Shown piece by piece: positions 57,355 to 64,000 of a stretch of DNA of 64,000 bases. Position numbers and translations under genes: made by a program. The DNA comes from Pseudobdellovibrionaceae bacterium (GTDB lineage: Bacteria > Bdellovibrionota > Bdellovibrionia > Bdellovibrionales > UBA1609): the NCBI GenBank assembly GCA_020635055.1, contig JACKAN010000002.1, positions 62,001 through 126,000 on the forward strand, in the 5' to 3' direction. The first letter of the stretch is position 1. Each line of letters begins with the position of its first letter. The notes beneath the pieces were generated by a model. That model made no database searches. It was not told where the DNA came from and was given only the letters and a program-made list of their open reading frames with translations.

Positions 57355-57394
57355 TTAACTAATTAACTAATTAACTAATTAACTAATTAACTAA
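57355..57394. repeat. Five exact TTAACTAA octamers
   Basis: A 40-base tandem array of five identical 8-mers, ending directly at the AAGGAG Shine-Dalgarno of the HNH gene. The unit contains TTAA and TAA stops that fall in every frame. Because the unit is 8 bp, copy-number change would move any upstream promoter relative to the SD. Confidence 0.95.
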
Positions 57395-57405
57395 AAGGAG
57401 TTCTC

Positions 57406-58914
57406 ATGACTTATAATATAAAAGAAAGCACTACTATAAATTTAAAGCATCTTAAAGACCATGAGCTTTTAACTCAAACTTTAAAACTCGTGCAAAAAGA
57501 GCGACAATTACTAACACAAGTTCTCCATCACCTTAAGGAAGTAGAAAGGCGCAGGTTGTTTTCGGACCTTGGCTATCAAAGTTTATTTGAATATGCAGTT
57601 AAGGAACTCAAATATAGCGAGGGCCAGGCCGGCAGAAGAATACAAGCGATGAGGCTTTTAAAAGAACTTCCAGAAATTGAAAAGAAAATAGAATCAGGAG
57701 CCTTAAGTTTAACCAATATCTCTCAAGCTCAAGCCTATTTTAGGGAGGTTAAAAAATCCGCAACAACTAAAATGGAATCAAATAAAATATTAAAAGCTAC
57801 CGACAAAGTAAAAATACTAGAAAATTTAGAAAATAAATCTACTCGCGAGGGGCAAAAAATACTTTTACAAATGTTACCCGAAATCGCATTACCAAAAGAG
57901 AAAGAACGCATACTTTCTGATCACCATACAGAAATCAGATTTGTTATAAATCAAGAGTTAAAAAATAGGCTTACTGAATTAAGATCCTTATTAGGCGCAA
58001 AGGGTGCCACGATGAACATGGCGGAACTTATCGAATATATGACTAAAACCAGTATAGAAGCGATAAAAATTAAAAAGTTCGGAAAGAAGCAGGTCTTAAA
58101 CGAACCATCACAGGAAAACGTGGAGAGAGCTATAGAAACGCAAAAACATCTAGAAGCAAAAAGACATATAGAAGAAGAAAACAACCTGTCCTTGTTTGAA
58201 TTCCAAAACAAGGCTTCAAAAACAGAGTCAGATCTACCCTGTGGCGCAAGAGCTAACAGTAAAAATATTAAAAATAATTTACAAACAAAAAGAAAATTAC
58301 GATACAGCAAACAAGCCAAATCTAAATTACAACAAAATGAAATAGCGCCGGAGTTGCAATGCAGTATGAGCGCCATGGCTAAGAAAAATAAATGTCTTAC
58401 TTATATTGATGAAGATGGGTTAGACAAGAAGCAAATAGCGCTGGAGTTGCAATGCAGTATGAACACTACAGTAAAGAACAATAAAAGCCTGCCATTTAGC
58501 AATGAGAAATGGTTGAACAGCAAAAGATTAGCAACTGGGTTGATTTGCAACATAAAAAGTAAAACCATGAAAAATCAGCTAGCTCTAAATGGAGAACAAA
58601 AACATAGATTTAGTGAATTATCAAGCAAGCCAAAAGCAACTGAAAATTCAACTGAAAATCCAATTTATAGACCAACAGTCGAATCAACTAGTAGTAGATA
58701 CATCTCCCAATTACTGAAGTATCAGATTTGGCAGAGAGACCAAGGGAAATGTCAAATATGCAGTGGTCAAAGTTTTTTAAATGTTGATCACATTCAACCT
58801 ATAGCTATAGGTGGAAAATCCAAGTTAGAAAACTTAAGATTGTTATGTTTTAACTGCAATCAGCGACAGGCAATAAATGCATTGGGCATAAAACGAATGG
58901 AAACCTATTTATAA
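57406..58914 (+). CDS. HNH endonuclease with internal repeats (DUF222-like N-terminus)
   Basis: 502 residues. The N-terminal 200 residues are helical (ELLTQTLKLVQKERQLLTQVL, EYAVKELKYSEGQAGRR) and resemble the region found before HNH domains in multi-copy endonuclease families. The C-terminal 60 residues are the HNH nuclease: RDQGKCQICSG, LNVDHIQPIAIGGKS and LRLLCFNCNQ, with the catalytic His and zinc cysteines. Between them a Lys-rich linker has three degenerate 31-32-residue repeats beginning IAPELQCS, IALELQCS and LATGLICN. SD AAGGAG lies 5 bases before ATG 57406. Likely a mobile or self-spreading element gene, but no transposon ends are seen. Confidence 0.85.
   Translation: MTYNIKESTTINLKHLKDHELLTQTLKLVQKERQLLTQVLHHLKEVERRRLFSDLGYQSLFEYAVKELKYSEGQAGRRIQAMRLLKELPEIEKKIESGALSLTNISQAQAYFREVKKSATTKMESNKILKATDKVKILENLENKSTREGQKILLQMLPEIALPKEKERILSDHHTEIRFVINQELKNRLTELRSLLGAKGATMNMAELIEYMTKTSIEAIKIKKFGKKQVLNEPSQENVERAIETQKHLEAKRHIEEENNLSLFEFQNKASKTESDLPCGARANSKNIKNNLQTKRKLRYSKQAKSKLQQNEIAPELQCSMSAMAKKNKCLTYIDEDGLDKKQIALELQCSMNTTVKNNKSLPFSNEKWLNSKRLATGLICNIKSKTMKNQLALNGEQKHRFSELSSKPKATENSTENPIYRPTVESTSSRYISQLLKYQIWQRDQGKCQICSGQSFLNVDHIQPIAIGGKSKLENLRLLCFNCNQRQAINALGIKRMETYL
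58340..58464 (+). repeat. Direct 32-bp repeat inside the HNH gene
   Basis: 58340-58371 and 58433-58464 are identical except at two positions, and are 93 bp (31 codons) apart, so the frame is kept. A third, weaker copy at protein level follows. The core AGCGCCGGAGTTGC also occurs upstream at 57081. Confidence 0.9.
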
Positions 58915-59357
58915 AAATCCATGATAAATAATAAATAATAATCCAAAGTAATAGCTATTCTTTATTAAAGGTAAGATGCTTACATTTTCCCAGGGTTAAA
59001 AATAGTTAAAAGGTGAAGTTAATTTTGTAACGCATCAACTACGAAAAAGTGGACTGTCGCCTTTAAGTCGCCTTTAAACTGGCCTTTAAACTCTGACAAT
59101 CCAAATCTAGCCAGTCGCCTTTTATTATCTTGTAATTGGTATAACCCGCCAACCGAAAAAATTGGCTGTCACTTTTAAGGCTGGTTTCGCCGCCCTTAAA
59201 GCAGGTTTTTTTAGTTATAAGTTATTTTTATAGAAATGTGCACTTCGTACAAATAATCTGGTCAGTAGCCCAAGAAGATCTTTCAAATCCTAAAGATTTA
59301 TTCTGAATATTAAATATTCTAATTCCTCCATGTTAAATAATTTTGGGGGAAATTATT
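58915..59357. other. Intergenic stretch with GCCTTTAA-type repeats
   Basis: No gene is supported. GTCGCCTTTAA occurs twice in tandem (59056-59066 and 59067-59077), followed by the variants GGCCTTTAA and GTCGCCTTTTA (59114-59124). A 7-1-7 palindrome GAATATT-A-AATATTC lies at 59305-59319, near the start of the M48 gene. The function of either is unknown. Confidence 0.55.
59174..59212 (+). terminator. Possible terminator after the HNH gene
   Basis: TTTAAGG (59174-59180) and CCTTAAA (59194-59200) form a 7-bp stem, with seven T residues 5 bases on (59206-59212). It lies 260 bases past the HNH stop, so it might serve the whole repeat region. Confidence 0.4.
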
Positions 59358-60527
59358 ATGAAGGGGTTATATAAGGGGTTATCTTATTTTTTTATATCGT
59401 TTTGCATCATCATTCCACAAGCAAAAGCCGAGATAAATCTATGGCAAAGCACTTATGAGTACTGGGCACCGAAAGTAAAGAACACATACCAAACTACACA
59501 GGAATATTGGGCACCAAGGGTGGAGAAAACGATGCGTAAATCAGCATTGGCTTTCGATGATTATTTTCGCAGTCAAATTCATCCGAATGTTAAAAAACTC
59601 TATAAAGCCTATTACGACAAGTGGGGACAACAAGTTGGAGAGCTCACAGTAGACTCATTGGTATACATTTCTAAAGTAGTTCAGTTAAAAAAAGAACAAA
59701 GCTATGAGTATTGGCGAAGACAATTTCCAGAATTTATTTCAGATCTGGAGCGGATACCCAGTCCTTTAAAAAAAGCTTATGAGAAATTTATTTACATGAT
59801 TTGGCGATCCCAAGAGATTTCAACTAATGCTATCGACCACATGCCAGATAAATACAAAAAAGCATCCGAGTTTGCTGTAATGATTGTTAATGCTATTAAA
59901 AATAAAACTGAGCATCCACAAACTGCAAGACTTAAGAATCTTTTAGAAAAACTCCGCAATTTTTCCCAAGATCCTGAGATGCGAAGTTGTTATGATGTTC
60001 ATATCATTGAATTGGGTTTTAACAATGCCTTTAATACGGGTTGCAATATCTTTATTACAGAAGAAATGGCCAACACACTTTCCGACGAAAATTTGATGGC
60101 GGTACTGGCTCACGAAATGAGTCATGGTGACTTAGGCCATTCCGTAGAATCTATGCTTTACTTAATTTCGTCTGGGGGCACCCATGTTGCGAAACTAGTT
60201 TTAGATGAGCTTGTTTGGTTTTCAACAGGTGAGCAGTCCGAAAGATTAAAAAGAGTACTAGATGAGGGAAATTTTCCAATTATTTTAGAAACCTTTGGCC
60301 AAAAAGCGCCTGTGCAAGAAATGGAAGCCGATCATGGGGGAGCTTGTTTATTAAAAGCGGCAGGTTTACCTCAAGAATGGATGAGAGAAACACTTTTGAA
60401 AATCCATGATGTGGATTCCACAGAATATCAAGAGTGGTTAAAAAATCAAAAAGAGAAGGGCGATTCAGGTTCTGTTAGGCAATACCCAAGCCTACAAAAA
60501 AGAATGGAGGTGTCCTATTGTGATTAG
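59358..60527 (+). CDS. Exported M48-family zinc metalloprotease
   Basis: 389 residues from ATG 59358 (GGGGGAAA 7 bases upstream). The signal peptide ends near AKAE. The zinc site HEMSH is at 252-256 (AHEMSHGDLGH) and the third ligand is likely E323 in EMEADHGG. Family members (BepA/LoiP-like) handle misfolded outer-membrane proteins in the periplasm. The mature N-terminus has a 15-residue tandem repeat (TYEYWAPKVKNTYQT / TQEYWAPRVEKTMRK at 32-61), which is not part of the protease. An exported M3 peptidase follows on the same strand after 142 bp. Confidence 0.9.
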   Translation: MKGLYKGLSYFFISFCIIIPQAKAEINLWQSTYEYWAPKVKNTYQTTQEYWAPRVEKTMRKSALAFDDYFRSQIHPNVKKLYKAYYDKWGQQVGELTVDSLVYISKVVQLKKEQSYEYWRRQFPEFISDLERIPSPLKKAYEKFIYMIWRSQEISTNAIDHMPDKYKKASEFAVMIVNAIKNKTEHPQTARLKNLLEKLRNFSQDPEMRSCYDVHIIELGFNNAFNTGCNIFITEEMANTLSDENLMAVLAHEMSHGDLGHSVESMLYLISSGGTHVAKLVLDELVWFSTGEQSERLKRVLDEGNFPIILETFGQKAPVQEMEADHGGACLLKAAGLPQEWMRETLLKIHDVDSTEYQEWLKNQKEKGDSGSVRQYPSLQKRMEVSYCD

Positions 60528-60669
60528 CACTTAGGATTCGGGCTCAATTCAAAACCAATTGTAAAAATAACAATCCAGAAATTTCTTCAAGTAGCTTTTG
60601 CACAATTTGTTGACCCTAAACAAAGCTTTCCCTCATATATGTAAATTCAAAAGATTAAAAGGGGAATTT

Positions 60670-63345
60670 ATGGTCTTAAAGTATCTTTCAGTTTTATTTA
60701 CGATTCTAATTACAAATGTTTTATATGCACAAACTAACAAAACACAAAACATTCAACCGCAAATGTCAGCTGCTTGCGATTCTGTACTCAGTAATAATTC
60801 GGCCCTCATAGGTATAAGTTATATTTCGGATGATGCTACTGATTATATTGGGTCCGCCTCATTAAATAAAAAGGTGGTCACAAATGTTGACATTGCCGAC
60901 CTTCCCGAAGCTGTAGATTCACTTGAATCCGAATATCGTAATACCTTAGAAGATGTAGTCACCACTCCCCATGCAATTACCCTTACTAATACAATAGAGC
61001 CAATAGCGAGCATTCAGAAAAAATTAGTTAAGTTAAAAGAACTTATACAGTTGAAGCTAAATGATATTTCTAAATATAAAGTTACAGAAAAGAAAGATGA
61101 CGAAAAGAAGTTAAGAACTTTAATTCAAAAACTTGAGTTCACAGCAGAAAATTTGGTTACGGAAACTTATTTAAATTCTTATTTTAGAGAACGCGTAAAT
61201 AAGTTAGTTAAAAATGCACAAAATTTAAATTCATTGGAAAGAGTCATTTTAGATGATTGGACAAGGGAATTTGCCAATTTTGATAATGAATTAAAAAACA
61301 ACCCTTTGCTTGTAAAGTCTGATTTGGATTACGGGGCATTTAGGTATGATAAAATTAAAATCGAACATTTTTATCCCGCCTTGCTAGAGAGCTTGCACAG
61401 AGCTAAAGAAAATTTTGCAGAACTTGTAAACAACCCGAAATCTCCCACTTACAAAAATACTGTCTATCCATTAACCTACATAGATCAAGACTTAGAAAGA
61501 GTAGGAACCTTGTTATACCTTTACCACAGCAACAATGGTTCGGCAGAAATTAGAGCTGAGCTTACAAATCTAGTAAAAATGATAAGTGCAAAATCATTAG
61601 AATTTTCATCTAGTATTTTTACCAATGAAGTTTATTACAACAGAGTTAAAGCTGTTGCCAAAGCTGGTGGTTTAAACCCAGCCCGACAAAAACAAGTAGA
61701 TAATCTTCTTAAATCTTTTGAGGAAAGCGGTATAGGTTTAGCGCCCGCTGAGCGGGCTCATTTTTTAACTTTGAAAAAAGAGTTGTCCGATATTCAAACA
61801 GATTATGTTAACAATACAACAGAGCAAAACACATTAAAAAACTTTCATGTTATAGTCACTGATCCTGCCGAGCTTACAGGAATAGAACCCTCTGTTGTGG
61901 ACAGAGCCAAAAAGAATGCGGAAGAATTAAAAATACAAGGTTGGGCTTTTGACAGTGAAATAGATACTTTATTTGCAATTTATGAATATGCCGAAAGTGA
62001 TGATTTAAGAAAGAAATACTGGATGGCACGAAATGCTAAAAACAATAATGGTGATGAGTTTGACAACACAGAAAATGTTAAAAAAATTGTTAAAAATCTC
62101 CATGAGATAGCTCAACTTTTAGGGTATAAGCATCATGCCCAGAGAACCCTTAGTATTAACCGTATGGCAAAAACACCAGAAAGAGTAATGAAATTTCTTG
62201 ATGATCTTTTAGAAAAAGTAAAACCAAAAGCTGATCAAGACCTCAAAGAATTAATGAATTATAAATTTAAAGTAACTGGTGATAACAGTCCTTTGAAGCC
62301 TTGGCAGGTAAGTTATTGGATCGCTCGCTATAAAGAAGAAAAATATAATTTTGATGACAGAAAGTTAAAACCCTACTTCGAAGCAAACAGAGTTCAGGAG
62401 GGAGCATTTAAAGTAGCTAATAAACTTTATGGCTTAGAATTTACAGAAAGGCCAGACCTCCCAGTTTATAATCCGACAGTAAAAGTTTTTGAAGTTACTC
62501 GTAGGGAACAAAAAATAGGCCTTATGTATGTCGACCTTTATAGTCGCAGGGGTGAAAAGAGAGGGGGAGCTTGGATGAATGTTTTATCTCCACAAGATCG
62601 CACTAAAAAAGGCGAAAGAATCCCTCCAATTGTGTCTATTAATGCTAATTTTATAAAGGCCACAGAGGGGCAAACATATTTGAGTTTCGATGAAGTAACA
62701 ACCTTGTTTCACGAGTTTGGCCATGCCCTACATGGGTTATTTTCAGATGTTGAACTCCAATCCCAAGCGAGCCCCAAGGTCTCCTGGGATTTTGTTGAAC
62801 TTCCTTCGCAATTTATGGAGAATTATGTCTACGAAAGACAAGTTCTAGATATGTTTGCCTATAATGAAAATGAAGAACTTTTGCCCAGTGAACTCTTAAA
62901 CGCTAAAATAGAATCAGATACCTTTGGTTCTGCAAATATGTTCTTATCTCAATTGAGAAGCGGTTATCTAGATATGGCTTATTATTCAGAAGCTGGGGCT
63001 TCTGGTATTGATGACCTTACCCAGTTCGAGAGCGAGGCGGTAGCTAAATTGAAATTATTAGAACCTACAGGTTTAGAAAGACCCTATGCTACGGTTTTTT
63101 CCCATATAATGGCTGGTGGCTATTCCGCCGGTTATTACAGTTATAAATGGGCAGAGGTTTTAGATGCAGATGCATTTGCAGCGTTTAAAAACAGTGGCGA
63201 TATTTTTAATTCAGAACTAGCAGTGCGTTTTGAAAATTTACTGTCTAGCGGAGGATCAATTGATGCAGATCAATTGTACTACGAATTTCGCGGCAAAGAG
63301 CCTTCTGTCGATCATTTATTACGCAGATCAAAAATTATCCCTTAA
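60670..63345 (+). CDS. Exported M3-family peptidase with long N-terminal extension
   Basis: 891 residues from ATG 60670 (AAAGGGGAA upstream). A signal peptide ends near LYAQ. A 220-residue extension with no recognised domain precedes a full oligopeptidase A-type M3 domain, with the zinc site TLFHEFGHALHG and the end block GGYSAGYYSYKWAEVLDADAF. It is a paralog of the cytoplasmic copy at 53349, but aimed at the periplasm or beyond. Probably a peptide-scavenging enzyme; the extension may control targeting or access. Confidence 0.92.
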   Translation: MVLKYLSVLFTILITNVLYAQTNKTQNIQPQMSAACDSVLSNNSALIGISYISDDATDYIGSASLNKKVVTNVDIADLPEAVDSLESEYRNTLEDVVTTPHAITLTNTIEPIASIQKKLVKLKELIQLKLNDISKYKVTEKKDDEKKLRTLIQKLEFTAENLVTETYLNSYFRERVNKLVKNAQNLNSLERVILDDWTREFANFDNELKNNPLLVKSDLDYGAFRYDKIKIEHFYPALLESLHRAKENFAELVNNPKSPTYKNTVYPLTYIDQDLERVGTLLYLYHSNNGSAEIRAELTNLVKMISAKSLEFSSSIFTNEVYYNRVKAVAKAGGLNPARQKQVDNLLKSFEESGIGLAPAERAHFLTLKKELSDIQTDYVNNTTEQNTLKNFHVIVTDPAELTGIEPSVVDRAKKNAEELKIQGWAFDSEIDTLFAIYEYAESDDLRKKYWMARNAKNNNGDEFDNTENVKKIVKNLHEIAQLLGYKHHAQRTLSINRMAKTPERVMKFLDDLLEKVKPKADQDLKELMNYKFKVTGDNSPLKPWQVSYWIARYKEEKYNFDDRKLKPYFEANRVQEGAFKVANKLYGLEFTERPDLPVYNPTVKVFEVTRREQKIGLMYVDLYSRRGEKRGGAWMNVLSPQDRTKKGERIPPIVSINANFIKATEGQTYLSFDEVTTLFHEFGHALHGLFSDVELQSQASPKVSWDFVELPSQFMENYVYERQVLDMFAYNENEELLPSELLNAKIESDTFGSANMFLSQLRSGYLDMAYYSEAGASGIDDLTQFESEAVAKLKLLEPTGLERPYATVFSHIMAGGYSAGYYSYKWAEVLDADAFAAFKNSGDIFNSELAVRFENLLSSGGSIDADQLYYEFRGKEPSVDHLLRRSKIIP

Positions 63346-63402
63346 GTTAACTTGGCTAAAGTCGGCCTTCGGACTTGTGAGGGCTTTCTTCAAGACTTAT
63401 TA

Positions 63403-63434
63403 TATAATGTGAACCTATTATGTATTGGGTTCAC
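63403..63434 (+). promoter_or_regulatory. Perfect -10 box with an inverted repeat at the expected start site
   Basis: TATAAT at 63403-63408 is followed by an inverted repeat GTGAACC (63409-63415) and GGTTCAC (63428-63434). The arms flank the expected start of transcription. No -35 at normal spacing was found. The repeat could be an operator or an mRNA hairpin before the barrel gene. Confidence 0.4.
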
Positions 63435-63457
63435 TTTAAATAAGGGCAAGTGACATT

Positions 63458-64000
63458 GTGAATAAAATTTTAAAGAAAGTTTTTCTATTAACCAGTATAT
63501 TATTTGTTCAAATAATTGTATTCAGCATTCCTTCTCAAGCCAGGGTTTTCAATTTTAAAAGTGAAAGTATTGCTGGATATTTTCGAGGATCTATGGGGCT
63601 TTCTCGTTTAGGAAGCACCCCCTATGACAATGCCAGTGGCAATACGACTGTATTTAGCGGTGATGAACATGCCTATAATTACAGTGGGGAAATTGGATTT
63701 TTATTAAATATTGGAGAATTTTCTACCTTTCGCGTGGGTGCAGAATTGATTCAGTCCAAAAAAAGCGAATTGATTGGCAGCAATACTTCTGGGGCAAAGC
63801 TATTTGATTTAGTTAGTGATGTCTTTGTATTTAATACTACAGGCACTCTTGAGTATCACTTTTACAAAACAGACACGACTCGTTTTTCAGTATTTGCTGG
63901 AGTCGGTTTGGGGAGTGTTTCCCTAGACTTAGACTATACTTTTACTAGCGCGGGCTTAACTAATTTTGGTTTGAGTTCCAACTACAAAGAAGAGTCCAGT
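63458..64000 (+). CDS. Outer-membrane beta-barrel-like protein, 3' truncated by window edge
   Basis: From GTG 63458 the frame stays open for 181 codons to the window end. The N-terminus is a signal peptide (LTSILFVQIIVFSIPSQA). The mature part alternates polar and aromatic/Gly residues (SGEIGFLLNIGEFSTFRVGAEL, FSVFAGVGLGSVSLDLDY), as expected for membrane strands. AAGGG lies about 11 bases upstream of the GTG. The family cannot be named from this part. Confidence 0.72.
   Translation, partial: MNKILKKVFLLTSILFVQIIVFSIPSQARVFNFKSESIAGYFRGSMGLSRLGSTPYDNASGNTTVFSGDEHAYNYSGEIGFLLNIGEFSTFRVGAELIQSKKSELIGSNTSGAKLFDLVSDVFVFNTTGTLEYHFYKTDTTRFSVFAGVGLGSVSLDLDYTFTSAGLTNFGLSSNYKEESS

Noticed and set aside
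57951..58376. 141-codon minus-strand open frame within the HNH gene
   Set aside because: The HNH frame has domain motifs at both ends and a clear SD. The antisense frame is a shadow without support.
58340..58464. Repeats that might be read as a CRISPR array
   Set aside because: Only two good copies exist, the spacing keeps the reading frame, and the repeat is coding. No cas genes are nearby.
63352..63380. Short hairpin AAGTC/GACTT after the exported M3 gene
   Set aside because: The stem is only 5 bp with an 8-base loop and no T-run, too weak to call a terminator.

Overview
The window is a low-GC, gene-dense chromosomal segment from a diderm (Gram-negative) bacterium. Evidence for a diderm is LspA, LpxH, an RND pump, DsbD, lipoproteins, outer-membrane barrel-like proteins and a meso-DAP-type MurE. 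The mix of a complete dcw cluster, MotAB, many secreted peptidases, Cys-rich lipoproteins and an HNH-endonuclease of the 'ELLTQTLKLV...HLKEVERRR' type suggests Bdellovibrionota (Bdellovibrio-like). This is inferred from protein style only, with no search, and genus cannot be fixed. GTG and TTG starts are common. No rRNA, tRNA, CRISPR array or insertion sequence was seen.

Layout. 1-2.3 kb: 3' part of a PP2C/SpoIIE phosphatase, an RsuA/RluB-type pseudouridine synthase and a coiled-coil protein. 2.3-9.1 kb: dsbD, motA-motB and an RND transporter. 9.1-13.5 kb: a DEDDh exonuclease with a WYL-like tail, an LspA with a C-terminal HAMP-like extension, a REC-GGDEF protein and a peptide-binding lipoprotein. 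13.5-16.5 kb: two periplasmic murein enzymes (DacB/PBP4, MltD). 16.5-19.3 kb, minus strand: zinc-ribbon membrane protein, tdk, hpt and a barrel-like protein.

19.36-39.8 kb is the division and cell-wall (dcw) cluster: rsmH-ftsL-ftsI-murE-murF-mraY-murD-ftsW-murG-murC-murB, then an oppositely oriented subtilase, then ddl-ftsQ-ftsA-ftsZ-lpxH. A good sigma70-type promoter precedes rsmH and is placed so that the transcript would begin at or next to the GTG start codon. mraZ is absent from its usual place. The genes cover lipid II synthesis from UDP-MurNAc through flipping and septal use.

39.8-50.7 kb is accessory envelope material: a 925-residue Cys-rich vWA-like lipoprotein, a tightly coupled trio (AsmA-like protein, small lipoprotein, propeller/TPR protein), a CxxCH lipoprotein and a secreted protein with an Asn-Ser-Cys motif. 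50.8-55.4 kb: an M3 oligopeptidase, NAD kinase and recN in one minus-strand operon. 55.5-64 kb is looser and more accessory: two small exported proteins, an HNH endonuclease preceded by five exact TTAACTAA octamers and sharing a short repeat element with its upstream region, an M48 metalloprotease, a second and exported M3 peptidase, and the start of a barrel-like protein cut by the window edge.

Best candidates for undescribed biology: the 42.7-48.9 kb AsmA/lipoprotein/propeller-TPR operon, the DEDDh-WYL fusion, the LspA-HAMP fusion, and the HNH locus with its octamer tract and dispersed element.
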